Shown here: positions 17,542-26,156 of the stretch, in pieces
How positions within the stretch are numbered: position 1 is the first letter of the stretch
Layout of the letters: the number at the start of each line of letters is the position of its first letter
Source of the DNA: Massilia solisilvae
GTDB lineage: Bacteria > Pseudomonadota > Gammaproteobacteria > Burkholderiales > Burkholderiaceae_D
Assembly: GCF_024753215.1 (NCBI RefSeq)
Contig: NZ_JANUGV010000001.1
Coordinates: 124,001 to 188,000 of the forward strand
DNA length: 64,000 nucleotides
Reading direction: 5' to 3'
The notes under the pieces: generated by a model
The model's database searches: none
The model's input: the letters and a program-made list of their open reading frames with translations, nothing else
What the model was told of the DNA's origin: nothing
Translations under genes and position numbers: made by a program

Positions 17542-18915
17542 TTACGCCATCCGGCTCTTGGCCATTGGCGGGTTGGCGGCGAAGTAGCGCTTGATGCCCT
17601 TGGTGATGGCGTCGGCCAGCTGGTCCTGGTACGCATCGTCTTTGAGCCGCGCTTCTTCCTCCGGGTTCGAAATGAAGGCAGTTTCGACCAGGATCGACGG
17701 AATATCAGGCGCTTTCAGCACCGCGAAGCCGGCCTGCTCGACCGCGCCGCGATGCAGGCGGTTGATGCCGCCGATTTCCTTGAGCACGGCGCTGCCGAGC
17801 TTGAGGCTGTCGCTGATCTGGGCCGTGGTGGACAGGTCGAGCAGCACGCTGGCCAGCTGGCGGTCGTGGTTGGCCAGGTTCACGCCACCGATCAGGTCGG
17901 CCTTGTTCTGGTCGTTCGCCAGCCAGCGCGCCGCGCTCGAGCTCGCGCCTTTTTCACTCAGCACGAACACCGACGAGCCGCGCGCGCTGCGCTCGACAAA
18001 CGCGTCCGCGTGGATCGACACGAACAGGTCGGCCTGCACCTTGCGCGCCTTGTCCACCCGGGTGCCGAGCGGGACGAAGTAGTCGGCGTCGCGGGTGAGC
18101 ATCACCCGCGTGTTCGGGTGGCCTTCCAGCTTGGCCTTCAGGCGCCGCGCGACCGCCAGCACGATGTCCTTTTCGTGCACGCCGGACGCTCCGGTCGCGC
18201 CCGGGTCCTCGCCGCCATGGCCGGGGTCGAGCGCGATGGTCACCATGCGCGTCACCTTGGGCATGTTGCAGCAGGCCATGCGCGGCTCGGCCGGCGCGGG
18301 CGTGGGCTTGACCGGCGCTGCCGGCGGCGTACCGTTGGCGCCCGCAGCCTGGGTTTCCAGCTTGCCGATCGCCTCTGGCGCGCCGGACTGGCTCTGCGGC
18401 GCCGCGTCGCCGGTGGTCCAGTCGCGCTCCTGGATCAGCGCCGCGAGCGGGTCGGCCGGCTTCATCGGATACAGGTCGAAGATCAGGCGGTGCCGGTAGC
18501 CGGCCACGGGCTCGAGCGTGAAGACCTGCGGCTTGACCGCTTCCTTCAGGTCGAACACCAGGCGCACCACGTTGGGCCGGTTCTGGCCCACGCGCACCTG
18601 CTTGATGTACGGGTCGTTCGATTCGATCTTGGCGACCAGGCTCTTGAGTGTGTCGTTCAACGCCAGGCCGTCGATGTCCACCACCAGCCGCGGCGGGTCT
18701 GGCACCATGAAATGGGTGGCCTTCAGGTCGCCGTCGTTTTCCAGCGTCACGCGGGTGTAGTCCTCGGCTGGCCACACGCGCACGGCGAGGATCTGCGCGG
18801 CGCTGGCGGAGAGCGGCGCGAACACCGACAGCAGCAGCGTGCCGCCGGCCTTGAGGATGGTGCGGCGCCTGTTGGTACTCAGCGGTTTGGTGCGAAGGAG
18901 AGGCGGTCGAGGCAT
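17542..18915 (-). CDS. amiC: N-acetylmuramoyl-L-alanine amidase, AmiC type
   Basis: 457 residues from ATG 18915. A twin-arginine-like leader (RRRTILKAGGTLLLSVFAPLSASA) precedes an AMIN domain (about 40-140), a Pro/Ala linker, and a zinc Amidase_3 domain (about 230-445). The ligands are in LDPGHGGEDPGATG (His), HEKDIVL (Glu), VSIHADAF (His) and LVETAFISN (catalytic Glu). It cleaves peptidoglycan stem peptides at the septum. The start overlaps the end of tsaE by 37 bases, a usual arrangement. Confidence 0.94.
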   Translation of the reverse strand: MPRPPLLRTKPLSTNRRRTILKAGGTLLLSVFAPLSASAAQILAVRVWPAEDYTRVTLENDGDLKATHFMVPDPPRLVVDIDGLALNDTLKSLVAKIESNDPYIKQVRVGQNRPNVVRLVFDLKEAVKPQVFTLEPVAGYRHRLIFDLYPMKPADPLAALIQERDWTTGDAAPQSQSGAPEAIGKLETQAAGANGTPPAAPVKPTPAPAEPRMACCNMPKVTRMVTIALDPGHGGEDPGATGASGVHEKDIVLAVARRLKAKLEGHPNTRVMLTRDADYFVPLGTRVDKARKVQADLFVSIHADAFVERSARGSSVFVLSEKGASSSAARWLANDQNKADLIGGVNLANHDRQLASVLLDLSTTAQISDSLKLGSAVLKEIGGINRLHRGAVEQAGFAVLKAPDIPSILVETAFISNPEEEARLKDDAYQDQLADAITKGIKRYFAANPPMAKSRMA

Positions 18916-19364
18916 AGCTGGCCCAGTTGCGACAACGCCTGCAATTCTAACGCACGGCCGGGCCCGCTCACACTCAGCAGTACGCGCACGTCGGGTGCGG
19001 GCAACACCGGCTCGCCCTTTTCGGGCCACTCGACGATGCAGACGTTGTGGCCGTCGAAGTCCTCGCGAAAGCCGGCGTCGAGGAATTCCTCGGGGCTGGA
19101 CATGCGGTACAGGTCGTAGTGGATCACGCTGCCCGGCCGCCCGTCGATGGTGACGCGGTAGGGCTCGGCCAGCGTGTAGGTCGGGCTTTTCACCGTGCCC
19201 TGGTGGCCGCAGGCGTGCAGCAGCGCGCGCGTGAGCGCGGTCTTGCCGGCGCCCAGGTCGCCGTGCAGGTAGATCACCAGCCCCGGCACCAGCGCGCGCG
19301 CCAGCGCCGCGCCAAAGGCCGCGGTGGCCGATTCGTCCGGCAGGTAAGCTTTGAAGTGCTGCAT
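18879..19364 (-). CDS. tsaE: tRNA t6A threonylcarbamoyl biosynthesis ATPase TsaE
   Basis: 161 residues from ATG 19364 (MQHFKAYLP). P-loop GDLGAGKT is followed by GTVKSPTYTL, YHYD-like HYDLYRM and IVEWPEKG, the TsaE pattern. It works with TsaD (42799-43827 here), TsaB and TsaC to make N6-threonylcarbamoyladenosine on ANN-decoding tRNAs. Divergent from queG with only 41 bases between starts. Confidence 0.94.
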   Translation of the reverse strand: MQHFKAYLPDESATAAFGAALARALVPGLVIYLHGDLGAGKTALTRALLHACGHQGTVKSPTYTLAEPYRVTIDGRPGSVIHYDLYRMSSPEEFLDAGFREDFDGHNVCIVEWPEKGEPVLPAPDVRVLLSVSGPGRALELQALSQLGQLCLDRLSFAPNR

Positions 19365-19405
19365 CGAATAGAATGTCGTGTTGATTTTTCGCCGCTGTCC
19401 TTCCC

Positions 19406-20515
19406 ATGCCGACCCTGCCACCCGATTCTGCCGAACTTGCGCGCGCCATCAAGGCGTGGGGCGCGGAGCTGGGCTTTGCCGAAGTGCGCATCGCGGACGT
19501 GGACCTGGCCGAAGCCGAGGAGGGCCTGAAGGCGTGGCTGGCGGCCGGCAGCCACGGCGAGATGGATTATATGGCAAGCCACGGCCTGAAGCGCGCCCGG
19601 CCGGCCGAGCTGGTGCCCGGCACCGTGCGCGCGATCATGGCGCGCATGGATTACCTGCCGGTGGACGCCGGCGACCCCTGGCGCGAGCGCGAGCTGGCGC
19701 GGCTGCGCGACCCGCAGGCCGCCGTGGTGTCGGTGTACGCACGCGGCCGCGATTACCACAAGGTGCTGCGTAACCGCCTGCAGCAGCTGGCCGAGCGCGT
19801 CAAGAATGAGATCGGCGAGTACGGCTACCGCGTATTCACCGATTCGGCGCCCGTGATGGAGCTGCCGCTCGCGCAAAAGGCGGGGCTGGGCTGGCGCGGC
19901 AAGCACACGCTGCTGCTCTCGCGCAGCGCCGGCTCCACCTTCTTCATCGGCGAGATTCTGGTGGACCTGCCGCTGCCGGTGGACGAGCCCACCGGCGCCC
20001 ACTGCGGCCAGTGCAGCGCCTGCATCGACGCCTGCCCGACCGGCGCCATCCTCGGGCCCGGCAAGCTGGACGCGCGCCGCTGCATTTCCTACCTCACCAT
20101 CGAGCTGAAAGGCCCGATCCCGCTGGAGCTGCGCCCGCTGATCGGCAACCGCATCTACGGCTGTGACGACTGCCAGCTGGTCTGCCCGTGGAACAAGTTC
20201 GCCCAGCGCGCCCAGCTGCCGGATTTTGACGAGCGCAACGGTCTGGGGAACAGCAGCATGATCGCGCTGTTCGAATGGGAGGAAGAGGAGTTCAACCGGA
20301 GGATGGAAGGCAGCCCGATCCGGCGCATCGGGCATGAGCGCTGGCTGCGCAACCTGGCCGTGGGCCTGGGCAATGCCGCCGATGGCGCCCGGGGCGACGT
20401 CGCCATCGTGGCGGCGCTGCGGTCACGCGCCGGCCATCCGTCGGCCCTGGTGCGCGAGCACGTGCAGTGGGCGCTCGCGCGCCACGGACTAGACTTCGAT
20501 GCGCTTGGCGCGTAG
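19406..20515 (+). CDS. queG: Epoxyqueuosine reductase QueG
   Basis: 369 residues. Two 4Fe-4S motifs are visible: CGQCSACIDACPTGAI and CDDCQLVCPWN. The N-terminal half is the cobalamin-binding QueG domain. The enzyme reduces epoxyqueuosine to queuosine in tRNA. The 3' end overlaps the convergent DUF3052-like gene by 27 bases. Confidence 0.95.
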   Translation: MPTLPPDSAELARAIKAWGAELGFAEVRIADVDLAEAEEGLKAWLAAGSHGEMDYMASHGLKRARPAELVPGTVRAIMARMDYLPVDAGDPWRERELARLRDPQAAVVSVYARGRDYHKVLRNRLQQLAERVKNEIGEYGYRVFTDSAPVMELPLAQKAGLGWRGKHTLLLSRSAGSTFFIGEILVDLPLPVDEPTGAHCGQCSACIDACPTGAILGPGKLDARRCISYLTIELKGPIPLELRPLIGNRIYGCDDCQLVCPWNKFAQRAQLPDFDERNGLGNSSMIALFEWEEEEFNRRMEGSPIRRIGHERWLRNLAVGLGNAADGARGDVAIVAALRSRAGHPSALVREHVQWALARHGLDFDALGA

Positions 20516-20866
20516 CCCCGACCAGTCGCCGTCGATCGAGATCATCGCCACGGCGGTGATACCGTTTTCCTTCAGATAGGCGTTAATCGAGTCGCGATTG
20601 ATATCAGTGGCCTTGGAGGCGGTCTGCTTGAGGTAGGCCACCCACAGCGAGCCCTTGTCGCCGAGCGCTTCCTTGGCGGCCGGCAAGTACTGTTCGAGCT
20701 CCTTGCGGTTCAAAGCGAACATGAGCACGACGTCGGCCGGCCCCTTGTCGACAATGATGTTCTGCGGCATCTGCGAGACCATGCCCGGGTGCACGCCGCC
20801 GTTCAAAATCATCATCGACTTGGCGGTTCGTAAGAACATCTTGTCTGCAACTGTCTTTTCGTTCAT
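20489..20866 (-). CDS. DUF3052-like conserved protein
   Basis: 125 residues. The block GPADVVLMFALNRKELEQYL, followed by GSLWVAYLKQ, SKATDINRD and DWSGLRAKR, matches the pattern I know from DUF3052 proteins; the usual N-terminal segment is shorter here. Function unknown. Convergent with queG. Confidence 0.7.
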   Translation of the reverse strand: MNEKTVADKMFLRTAKSMMILNGGVHPGMVSQMPQNIIVDKGPADVVLMFALNRKELEQYLPAAKEALGDKGSLWVAYLKQTASKATDINRDSINAYLKENGITAVAMISIDGDWSGLRAKRIEV

Positions 20867-21170
20867 CTGCGTTCCCTAAAGAAATGGCACCACCGCCGAG
20901 TGGCCGCGGTGCATCGCGTTCAAATTGATTTTACAAGCCAACCCGCCGCGCACGGCTTGTCAGCTTGCTAGCGTGCGCGGGTTGTTGTCACCGAGAGTAG
21001 AGCTTCTCGCAACATGTGCGTCGCGTATGCGCGGGGTGATGCGCGACGGCCGTGGCCGCCGGATGTACCGCAGTTAAGGGCTGGACGGCGCTTCGCAAGG
21101 TCTCATGGAAATAACTTCGACGGGATCAGGACGTGCTCGTTTTGGAAGACGCACATCTTGGCACGATGTC
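20867..21170. other. Intergenic region left of the nuclease-like/PIN-like pair
   Basis: About 300 bases without a supported gene. AACCCGC-C-GCGCACG (20940-20954) pairs with CGTGCGCGGGTT (20972-20983) in a long stem with one bulged base and no T-tract. Nothing else recognised. Confidence 0.5.
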
Positions 21171-21176
21171 TATAAT
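21171..21176 (+). promoter_or_regulatory. -10 box of the nuclease-like/PIN-like pair
   Basis: A perfect TATAAT lies 24-33 bases before the candidate starts at 21201/21210. No good -35 box is seen at normal spacing. A short leader is implied. Confidence 0.5.
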
Positions 21177-21209
21177 GCCTGTGCTATCCATCGCTATTAG
21201 GTGTACGAA

Positions 21210-21656
21210 ATGAAACCTGACTTCATGCTCTATGACCGAGATCACCAGCTTGTTCTTGTTGGCGAAGTAAAGGCCACCAAGAACGAAGACAAGTCGTGGG
21301 CCGCAAAGCTGCGTCGTAACCTGATGGCAAATCGCCTATTGCCAGAGGCGAAATTTTTCCTGCTCGTTTTGCCCGAACATACCTACCTGTGGAAGGACGC
21401 CCCGGCTGCGCAGGAAGTTCCGCCTGACTACGTTAGCGGTACATGGCAGTTGATCAAGCCATATCTGGGCGGCTTCGGAGAGACGAATCCGCGACTCAGC
21501 GAAAGTGGTTTGGAACTGGCGGTACGGGCTTGGCTGAACGGAGTAGCCGATGGCGAGCTCCCATCTTCTGGGCCAGCCGAGGATAGGCTGCTCTCCGAGT
21601 CAGGGTTGGCAGAGCAGTTGCGGCAAGGTTCCCTCATCTATGAGGGCTCGGCATGA
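21210..21656 (+). CDS. Small protein with a PD-(D/E)XK-like motif
   Basis: 148 residues from ATG 21210 (GTG 21201 is the alternative; an in-frame TAG stands directly before it). The N-terminus reads KPDFMLYDRDHQLVLVGEVK: P3-D4 and E19-V20-K21 fit a PD-(D/E)XK nuclease core, with a predicted helix after it (WAAKLRRNLMANRL). The rest has no recognised motif. The core begins unusually close to the start, so the first helix of a normal nuclease fold would be missing. Base composition is visibly less GC-rich than neighbours. Its stop overlaps the PIN-like gene's ATG (ATGA). Confidence 0.6.
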   Translation: MKPDFMLYDRDHQLVLVGEVKATKNEDKSWAAKLRRNLMANRLLPEAKFFLLVLPEHTYLWKDAPAAQEVPPDYVSGTWQLIKPYLGGFGETNPRLSESGLELAVRAWLNGVADGELPSSGPAEDRLLSESGLAEQLRQGSLIYEGSA

Positions 21657-22282
21657 TCGTGTTGGCAGAGACAAATTTTGTCTTTGAGCTCAGTTTCAGC
21701 AGAGACAAGTTTGCCAGTTGCCTCGACCTTCTGACCTTGGCGGAAAGGAAGGAAATTGAACTTTTACTGCCGGCGTACAGCTTGGTTGAGCCGTACGAAA
21801 CGATGATTCGACGGCAGAAGGCCCGGGTTCGCGCGCATGACATGATAAGGACGGAAATAGCCGAAATTGGGCGGTCGGAGCAATTCAAGGAGCCAGCCAG
21901 TCAGTTAGGGCAGCTCACCGGCCTTCTGATTCAAGCCGGGGAGGTTGAGCAGCAAGAATTAGCCAAGGTGATCACGAAGCTTTTGGAGGTGACGACGCTG
22001 ATTGACCTGAACGCGGCGATACTGCAACAGGCCGCCGCATACCGCGATGAGCTTGGCTTGTCACCACAGGATTCCGTTGTCTTCGCATCGGTCATGGCGG
22101 CGCTTGCCCTGAGGGGAGGCCCGGCTTGCTTTATTACGAAAAACAGTAAGGATTTCGCAACACCTGACATTGCAGAGGCGTTGGAACGGTACGATTGCAA
22201 ACTCTTGTCCGACTTTGCTGATGGACATAGTTATGTCGTCCACAGGCTTTCCAGCGATCACCCGCCAGCCTCAGCGCCTTAG
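21653..22282 (+). CDS. PIN-like domain protein
   Basis: 209 residues. MIVLAETNFVFELSF resembles the first strand of PIN nucleases, with Glu6 where Asp is usual and the conserved T-N. Further acidic positions are E in SLVEPYE, D in LSPQDSVVFASV (the PIN third motif) and the ending FITKNSKDF. PIN proteins are Mg-dependent ribonucleases, often toxins. It is translationally coupled to the nuclease-like gene before it, so the two probably act together. No VapB-type antitoxin is seen. Partner assignment is inference. Confidence 0.65.
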   Translation: MIVLAETNFVFELSFSRDKFASCLDLLTLAERKEIELLLPAYSLVEPYETMIRRQKARVRAHDMIRTEIAEIGRSEQFKEPASQLGQLTGLLIQAGEVEQQELAKVITKLLEVTTLIDLNAAILQQAAAYRDELGLSPQDSVVFASVMAALALRGGPACFITKNSKDFATPDIAEALERYDCKLLSDFADGHSYVVHRLSSDHPPASAP

Positions 22283-22292
22283 GGGCTGCTGC

Positions 22293-22877
22293 TTACTTGA
22301 GCAGGCCAGCCAGCTCGACCGCCGTCTTCACCTGCATCTTGTCGAAGATGTGCGCGCGGTGCACCTCGACCGTGCGCATGCTGATGCCCAGCTCATCGGC
22401 CACGACCTTGTTCATCTTGCCAGCAAGAATGAGGTCGAGCACTTCGCGTTCGCGCGCCGACAGCGTGGCCAGGCGCGCGCGCACGGCGGCGGCGCCAGCG
22501 GCCTGGCGCGAGGCGGCCAGCGCCTGTTCGACGCGATCCATCAGGTCGTTGTCGTTGAACGGCTTTTCAAAGAAATCGAAGGCGCCGCGCTTGAGCGAAT
22601 CGACCGCCATCGGCACGTCGCCGTGGCCGGTCAGGAAGATCACCGGAAGGCGCGGCAACAGGCCGCGCGCGACCAGCTGGTCGAACACGGCGATGCCGTT
22701 CATGCCCGGCATGCGCACGTCCAGCAGCACGCAGTCGCCGCCGGGGTCGCCATCCCGGCCGGTCACGGCAAGAAATTCCTCGCCGCTGGCATACCCGCGC
22801 GCGGCCAGCCCGCGCGACTGCGCCAGCCAGGCCAGCGCGTCGCGGATCACGTCTTCGTCGTCGACGATGTGCAGCAT
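22293..22877 (-). CDS. dctR: FixJ/LuxR-type response regulator, DctR-like
   Basis: 194 residues from ATG 22877 with a GGAACAGGA ribosome site. Receiver domain: D6-D7, phospho-acceptor D53 (VLLDVRMPG), K in FFEKPF. LuxR-type HTH at the C-terminus: LSAREREVLDLILAGKMNKVVADELGIS and TVEVHRAHI. It follows the sensor kinase gene on the same strand with a family B repeat between them. With the TRAP transporter beyond, it resembles the DctSR system that turns on C4-dicarboxylate uptake. Confidence 0.88.
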   Translation of the reverse strand: MLHIVDDEDVIRDALAWLAQSRGLAARGYASGEEFLAVTGRDGDPGGDCVLLDVRMPGMNGIAVFDQLVARGLLPRLPVIFLTGHGDVPMAVDSLKRGAFDFFEKPFNDNDLMDRVEQALAASRQAAGAAAVRARLATLSAREREVLDLILAGKMNKVVADELGISMRTVEVHRAHIFDKMQVKTAVELAGLLK

Positions 22878-22903
22878 TCCTGTTCCTTGAGTTAGCTCAG
22901 GCA

Positions 22904-23008
22904 CGTCGTCCCCGCGACAGGCGGGGACCCATAGACAGGATGAACCATGGCGCCGCCTGCCGCGTGTCTGCGCGCTCAGCATGGGTTCCCGCCTTCGCGG
23001 GAACGACG
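22904..23008. repeat. Family B repeat pair inside the dctS-dctR operon
   Basis: CGTCGTCCCCGCGACAGGCGGGGACCCAT-type left unit and inverted right unit CTCAGCATGGGTTCCCGCC...GGGAACGACG. Each unit is a hairpin and the two are inverted to each other (BIME-like). It lies between the kinase stop (23023) and the regulator start (22877). Confidence 0.85.
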
Positions 23009-23022
23009 GCATTCATTGTAGC

Positions 23023-25029
23023 TTAGGCCGCCTGTACCTGCGCCTGCGCCGGCAAAGTAAACGTGAAGATCGTGCCTCCGCCCGGGTTGGCGGCGTGCGT
23101 CAGCGTGCCGCCATGGAATTCGATCGCCGTGCGGCAAATCGACAGTCCCATTCCCATGCCCTCGGCCTTGGTCGAGAAGAACGGTGAGAACAGGCGCTCG
23201 GCCACCTCCGGCGCGATGCCGTGCCCGCTGTCGATCACCGACACCGACACCTGCCCGTCCAGCGCCTCGGCCTCCACCCGCAGCACGCGCCGCTCCGGGG
23301 CCAGGTCCTGCATCGCTTCGATGCCGTTGCGCGTCAGGTTCAGCAGCACCTGTTCCAGCATCACGCGGTCGGCCAGCACCGGCGGCAGCTCGCGCGGGAT
23401 CTGCATGCGCAGCGCCACGTAGGCCTGGCGCGCCTGCAGTTCGATCAGCGCGCGTACCCCGTCCACCACGCTGCCGATCGCCACCGGCCGCCGTTCGGGT
23501 TCGCGTTTTTTCACGAACTCGTGCACGCTCTTGATGATCTGGCCGGCGCGCTGCGCCTGCTGGCGCGCCTGCTCCAGCGCGCGCCGCAGCAATCGCGCGT
23601 TGACCGGCTCATTGAGCTCCTCGGCCCGCGCCAGCACGTTCAGCGCGCCCGCCGTGTAGCTCGAGATCGCCGCCAGCGGCTGGTTCAGCTCGTGCGCCAG
23701 CATTGACGACATCTCGCCCATGGTCGCCAGGCGCGCGCTTTCCTGCAGCTTTTCCTCCTGCTTGCGGATCAGCTCCTCGACGCGCTTGCGGTCGGTGATG
23801 TCCAGGATCGAGCTCATCCAGCCGGTCTGGCGCCCGCGGCTGTCCACCAGCGGCGCCTCGAACACCAGCACCGGCACCCGCACCCCGTCCGTACGCTGGA
23901 ACACGGTCTCGAACTGCGGCGTGATGTTGCCTGCTAGAACTTTCTCGAAGCGCTGCTCGTAGTCGGCCATCGCCTCCGGCGCCCAGTAGGGCATCGGCGG
24001 CTTCTTGCCCACCAGCTCTTCGGCCGGCAGCCCGACCATCTGGCAGAACGCCGGGTTGACGTAGGTGACGCGCCCTTCCAGGTCGCGCGCGCGCAGGCCG
24101 GTGACCAGCGAATTTTCCATCGCCGTGCGAAACGCCATCTGCTGGCGCAGCGCGCCTTCGGCAGCCAGCGTGCGCGCAATGTGGCGCCACAGCGCGGCCA
24201 GCGACAACAGCAGGCCCAGCGCCAGCACGATCACCGAGCCGACCAGCAGGTTCGGCAACAGCTTGGGCGCGCCTTTGACGCTGTCTGTGGCCAGGGTGAT
24301 CGCGGCGCCCGGCAGGTCGAGCGCGTGCTTGTGCGTGTACACGCCGCGTCCCGGTCCGCCAGCGCTGCGCTGCGCCACCACCCGGTCGTCGCGGTCCAGC
24401 AGCGACAGCGCGTTCTCCTGCGCAAACCACCATGGCACCGTCTCGTCCAGCAGTACCTTCAGGCTGTAGGTCGCCACCAGGCTGCCCTGATATTCGCCGT
24501 CGCGAAACAGCGGCAGGGTGTAGTCGAGCAGCCCGTGGGTGAGGGCGGTGGCGCCGTAGGGCTCGCTGTAGCGGCTGGTGTGGGTCTCGCGCGCGAGCAG
24601 GGCCGCGCTGCGCGACGCCTCCGACAGGCCGCTGGCCGGCAACTCGGCGCCGCGCGCGGCCAGCACCCGTCCGTTGGCATCGAGCCAGACCAGCCGCTGC
24701 AGTTCGTGGCCGTTCTTGAACATCTGCGCCAGCCGCGCCCGCAAGGCCTCGGGCGCGGGCGGCTTGGTGACCAGGTCGGCCCCCAGGCTGGCCAGCGCCT
24801 CCTCGTTGCGCGCCAGCTCGAAACGCAGGGTTTGCTCGACCCACAGCGTGTCGGCGATCAGCTGCTCCTGGCGCTCGTTGCTTTCCATCTCGCGCGCCTG
24901 CCACGGCAGCCAGATCAGTACTGCCAAAAAAAGCAGCACCAGCAGCACCGGCACCAGCCAGCGCCAGGGGCCGGCGCGGCCGCTGTCAGCGTTGCCGGCC
25001 GGCTGCCATAACGGAAAAATGTTTTTCAT
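23023..25029 (-). CDS. dctS: Sensor histidine kinase, DctS-like (PAS domain)
   Basis: 668 residues. Membrane helices at about 24-43 and 263-286 bracket a periplasmic sensor region of about 215 residues. A PAS domain follows (about 300-420, VNPAFCQMVGLPAEELVG and ILDITDRKRVEE). The kinase core has the H-box MLAHELNQPLAAIS, N-box LNLTRNGIEAM, and G-boxes DSGHGIAPEV and GMGMGLSICR. It should sense an external dicarboxylate and phosphorylate the regulator encoded next. Divergent from dctP. Confidence 0.88.
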   Translation of the reverse strand: MKNIFPLWQPAGNADSGRAGPWRWLVPVLLVLLFLAVLIWLPWQAREMESNERQEQLIADTLWVEQTLRFELARNEEALASLGADLVTKPPAPEALRARLAQMFKNGHELQRLVWLDANGRVLAARGAELPASGLSEASRSAALLARETHTSRYSEPYGATALTHGLLDYTLPLFRDGEYQGSLVATYSLKVLLDETVPWWFAQENALSLLDRDDRVVAQRSAGGPGRGVYTHKHALDLPGAAITLATDSVKGAPKLLPNLLVGSVIVLALGLLLSLAALWRHIARTLAAEGALRQQMAFRTAMENSLVTGLRARDLEGRVTYVNPAFCQMVGLPAEELVGKKPPMPYWAPEAMADYEQRFEKVLAGNITPQFETVFQRTDGVRVPVLVFEAPLVDSRGRQTGWMSSILDITDRKRVEELIRKQEEKLQESARLATMGEMSSMLAHELNQPLAAISSYTAGALNVLARAEELNEPVNARLLRRALEQARQQAQRAGQIIKSVHEFVKKREPERRPVAIGSVVDGVRALIELQARQAYVALRMQIPRELPPVLADRVMLEQVLLNLTRNGIEAMQDLAPERRVLRVEAEALDGQVSVSVIDSGHGIAPEVAERLFSPFFSTKAEGMGMGLSICRTAIEFHGGTLTHAANPGGGTIFTFTLPAQAQVQAA

Positions 25030-25064
25030 GCAATGAAGATGAAGCGATTTTCAACAAAACGGGT

Positions 25065-25082
25065 ATTGTGGAAGTCCACAAT
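25065..25082. promoter_or_regulatory. Perfect palindrome between dctS and dctP
   Basis: ATTGTGGAAGTCCACAAT is an 8+2+8 perfect inverted repeat lying 78 bases before the dctP start and 36 bases from the dctS start. It is a good candidate operator for the LuxR-type DctR regulator. Confidence 0.6.
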
Positions 25083-25159
25083 TGCGATGCAGAATGGGTG
25101 CAAGCAGACTGTACGGATAAAGTAGTAAAAAAATACCCACCCCCCCAAGAGGAGACAAC

Positions 25160-26149
25160 ATGAAACTCAAGGCCCTCGTCGTGGCTTTCGCCGCGGCTGC
25201 CAGCTTCAACGCCGCCTGGGCACAGGCTCCCATCGTCATCAAGTTCAGCCACGTGGTCGCGACCGACACGCCGAAAGGCCAGGCCGCCGAGCGCTTCAAG
25301 GAACTGGCCGAGAAGATGACCAAAGGCCGCGTCAAGGTCGAAGTCTATCCGAACAGCCAGCTCTACAAGGACAAGGAAGAGATGGAAGCCCTGCAACTGG
25401 GCGCAGTCCAGATGCTGGCCCCGTCGCTGGCCAAGTTCGGCCCGCTGGGCGTGAAGGAATTCGAGGTCTTCGACCTGCCGTACATCTTCCCGACCAAGGC
25501 CTCGCTGTACTCGGTGACCGAAGGCCCGATCGGCAAAGGTCTGCTGCAAAAGCTGGAACCGAAAGGCATCACTGGCCTGGCGTACTGGGACAACGGCTTC
25601 AAGGACATGTCGGCCAACAAGCCGCTGCACGCCCCGGCCGACTTCCGCGGCCTGAAGATGCGTATCCAGTCGTCCAAGGTGCTCGACGCGCAGATGCGCG
25701 CACTGGGCGCGAACCCGCAGGTGCTGGCGTTCTCGGAAGTGTATCAGGCCTTGCAGACTGGCGTGGTCGACGGTACCGAAAACCCGCCGTCGAACATGTA
25801 CACCCAGAAGATGCATGAGGTGCAAAAGCACCTGACGATCTCGAACCACGGCTACCTGGGCTATGCGGTGATCGTCAACAAGAAGTTCTGGGACGGCCTG
25901 CCGGCCGACGTGCGCGCCGCGCTGGAAAAGGCGATGGCCGAAGCCACCACCTACGAGAAAGCCATTGCCCAGCGTGACAACGACATGGCGCTGGCCGCAA
26001 TCAAGAAGGCTGGCAAGACCACGGTCTACGAGCTGAACGCCAAGGAACAGGCCGACTGGCGCAAAGCCATGCTGCCGGTGCACAAGCAGATGGAAAGCCG
26101 CATCGGTGCCGACCTGATCAAGGCGATCTACAAAGAAACCGCCAAGTAA
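25160..26149 (+). CDS. dctP: TRAP transporter solute-binding protein DctP
   Basis: 329 residues with a signal peptide (cleaved near AAWA-QA). DctP-family features: IKFSHVVATDTPKGQAA, NSQLYKDKEEMEALQLG, GLKMRIQSS with the carboxylate-binding Arg, and QTGVVDGTENPPSN. It captures C4-dicarboxylates in the periplasm for DctQM. A strong AGAGGAGA ribosome site precedes it. First gene of dctPQM. Confidence 0.95.
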   Translation: MKLKALVVAFAAAASFNAAWAQAPIVIKFSHVVATDTPKGQAAERFKELAEKMTKGRVKVEVYPNSQLYKDKEEMEALQLGAVQMLAPSLAKFGPLGVKEFEVFDLPYIFPTKASLYSVTEGPIGKGLLQKLEPKGITGLAYWDNGFKDMSANKPLHAPADFRGLKMRIQSSKVLDAQMRALGANPQVLAFSEVYQALQTGVVDGTENPPSNMYTQKMHEVQKHLTISNHGYLGYAVIVNKKFWDGLPADVRAALEKAMAEATTYEKAIAQRDNDMALAAIKKAGKTTVYELNAKEQADWRKAMLPVHKQMESRIGADLIKAIYKETAK

Positions 26150-26156
26150 GCAGTGC

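Noticed and set aside
19274..20335. 353-codon minus-strand frame opposite queG
   Set aside because: Antisense of a certain gene, low-complexity composition, no domain.
20940..20983. Stem-loop upstream of the nuclease-like pair as a terminator
   Set aside because: The stem is strong but no T-tract follows on either strand.
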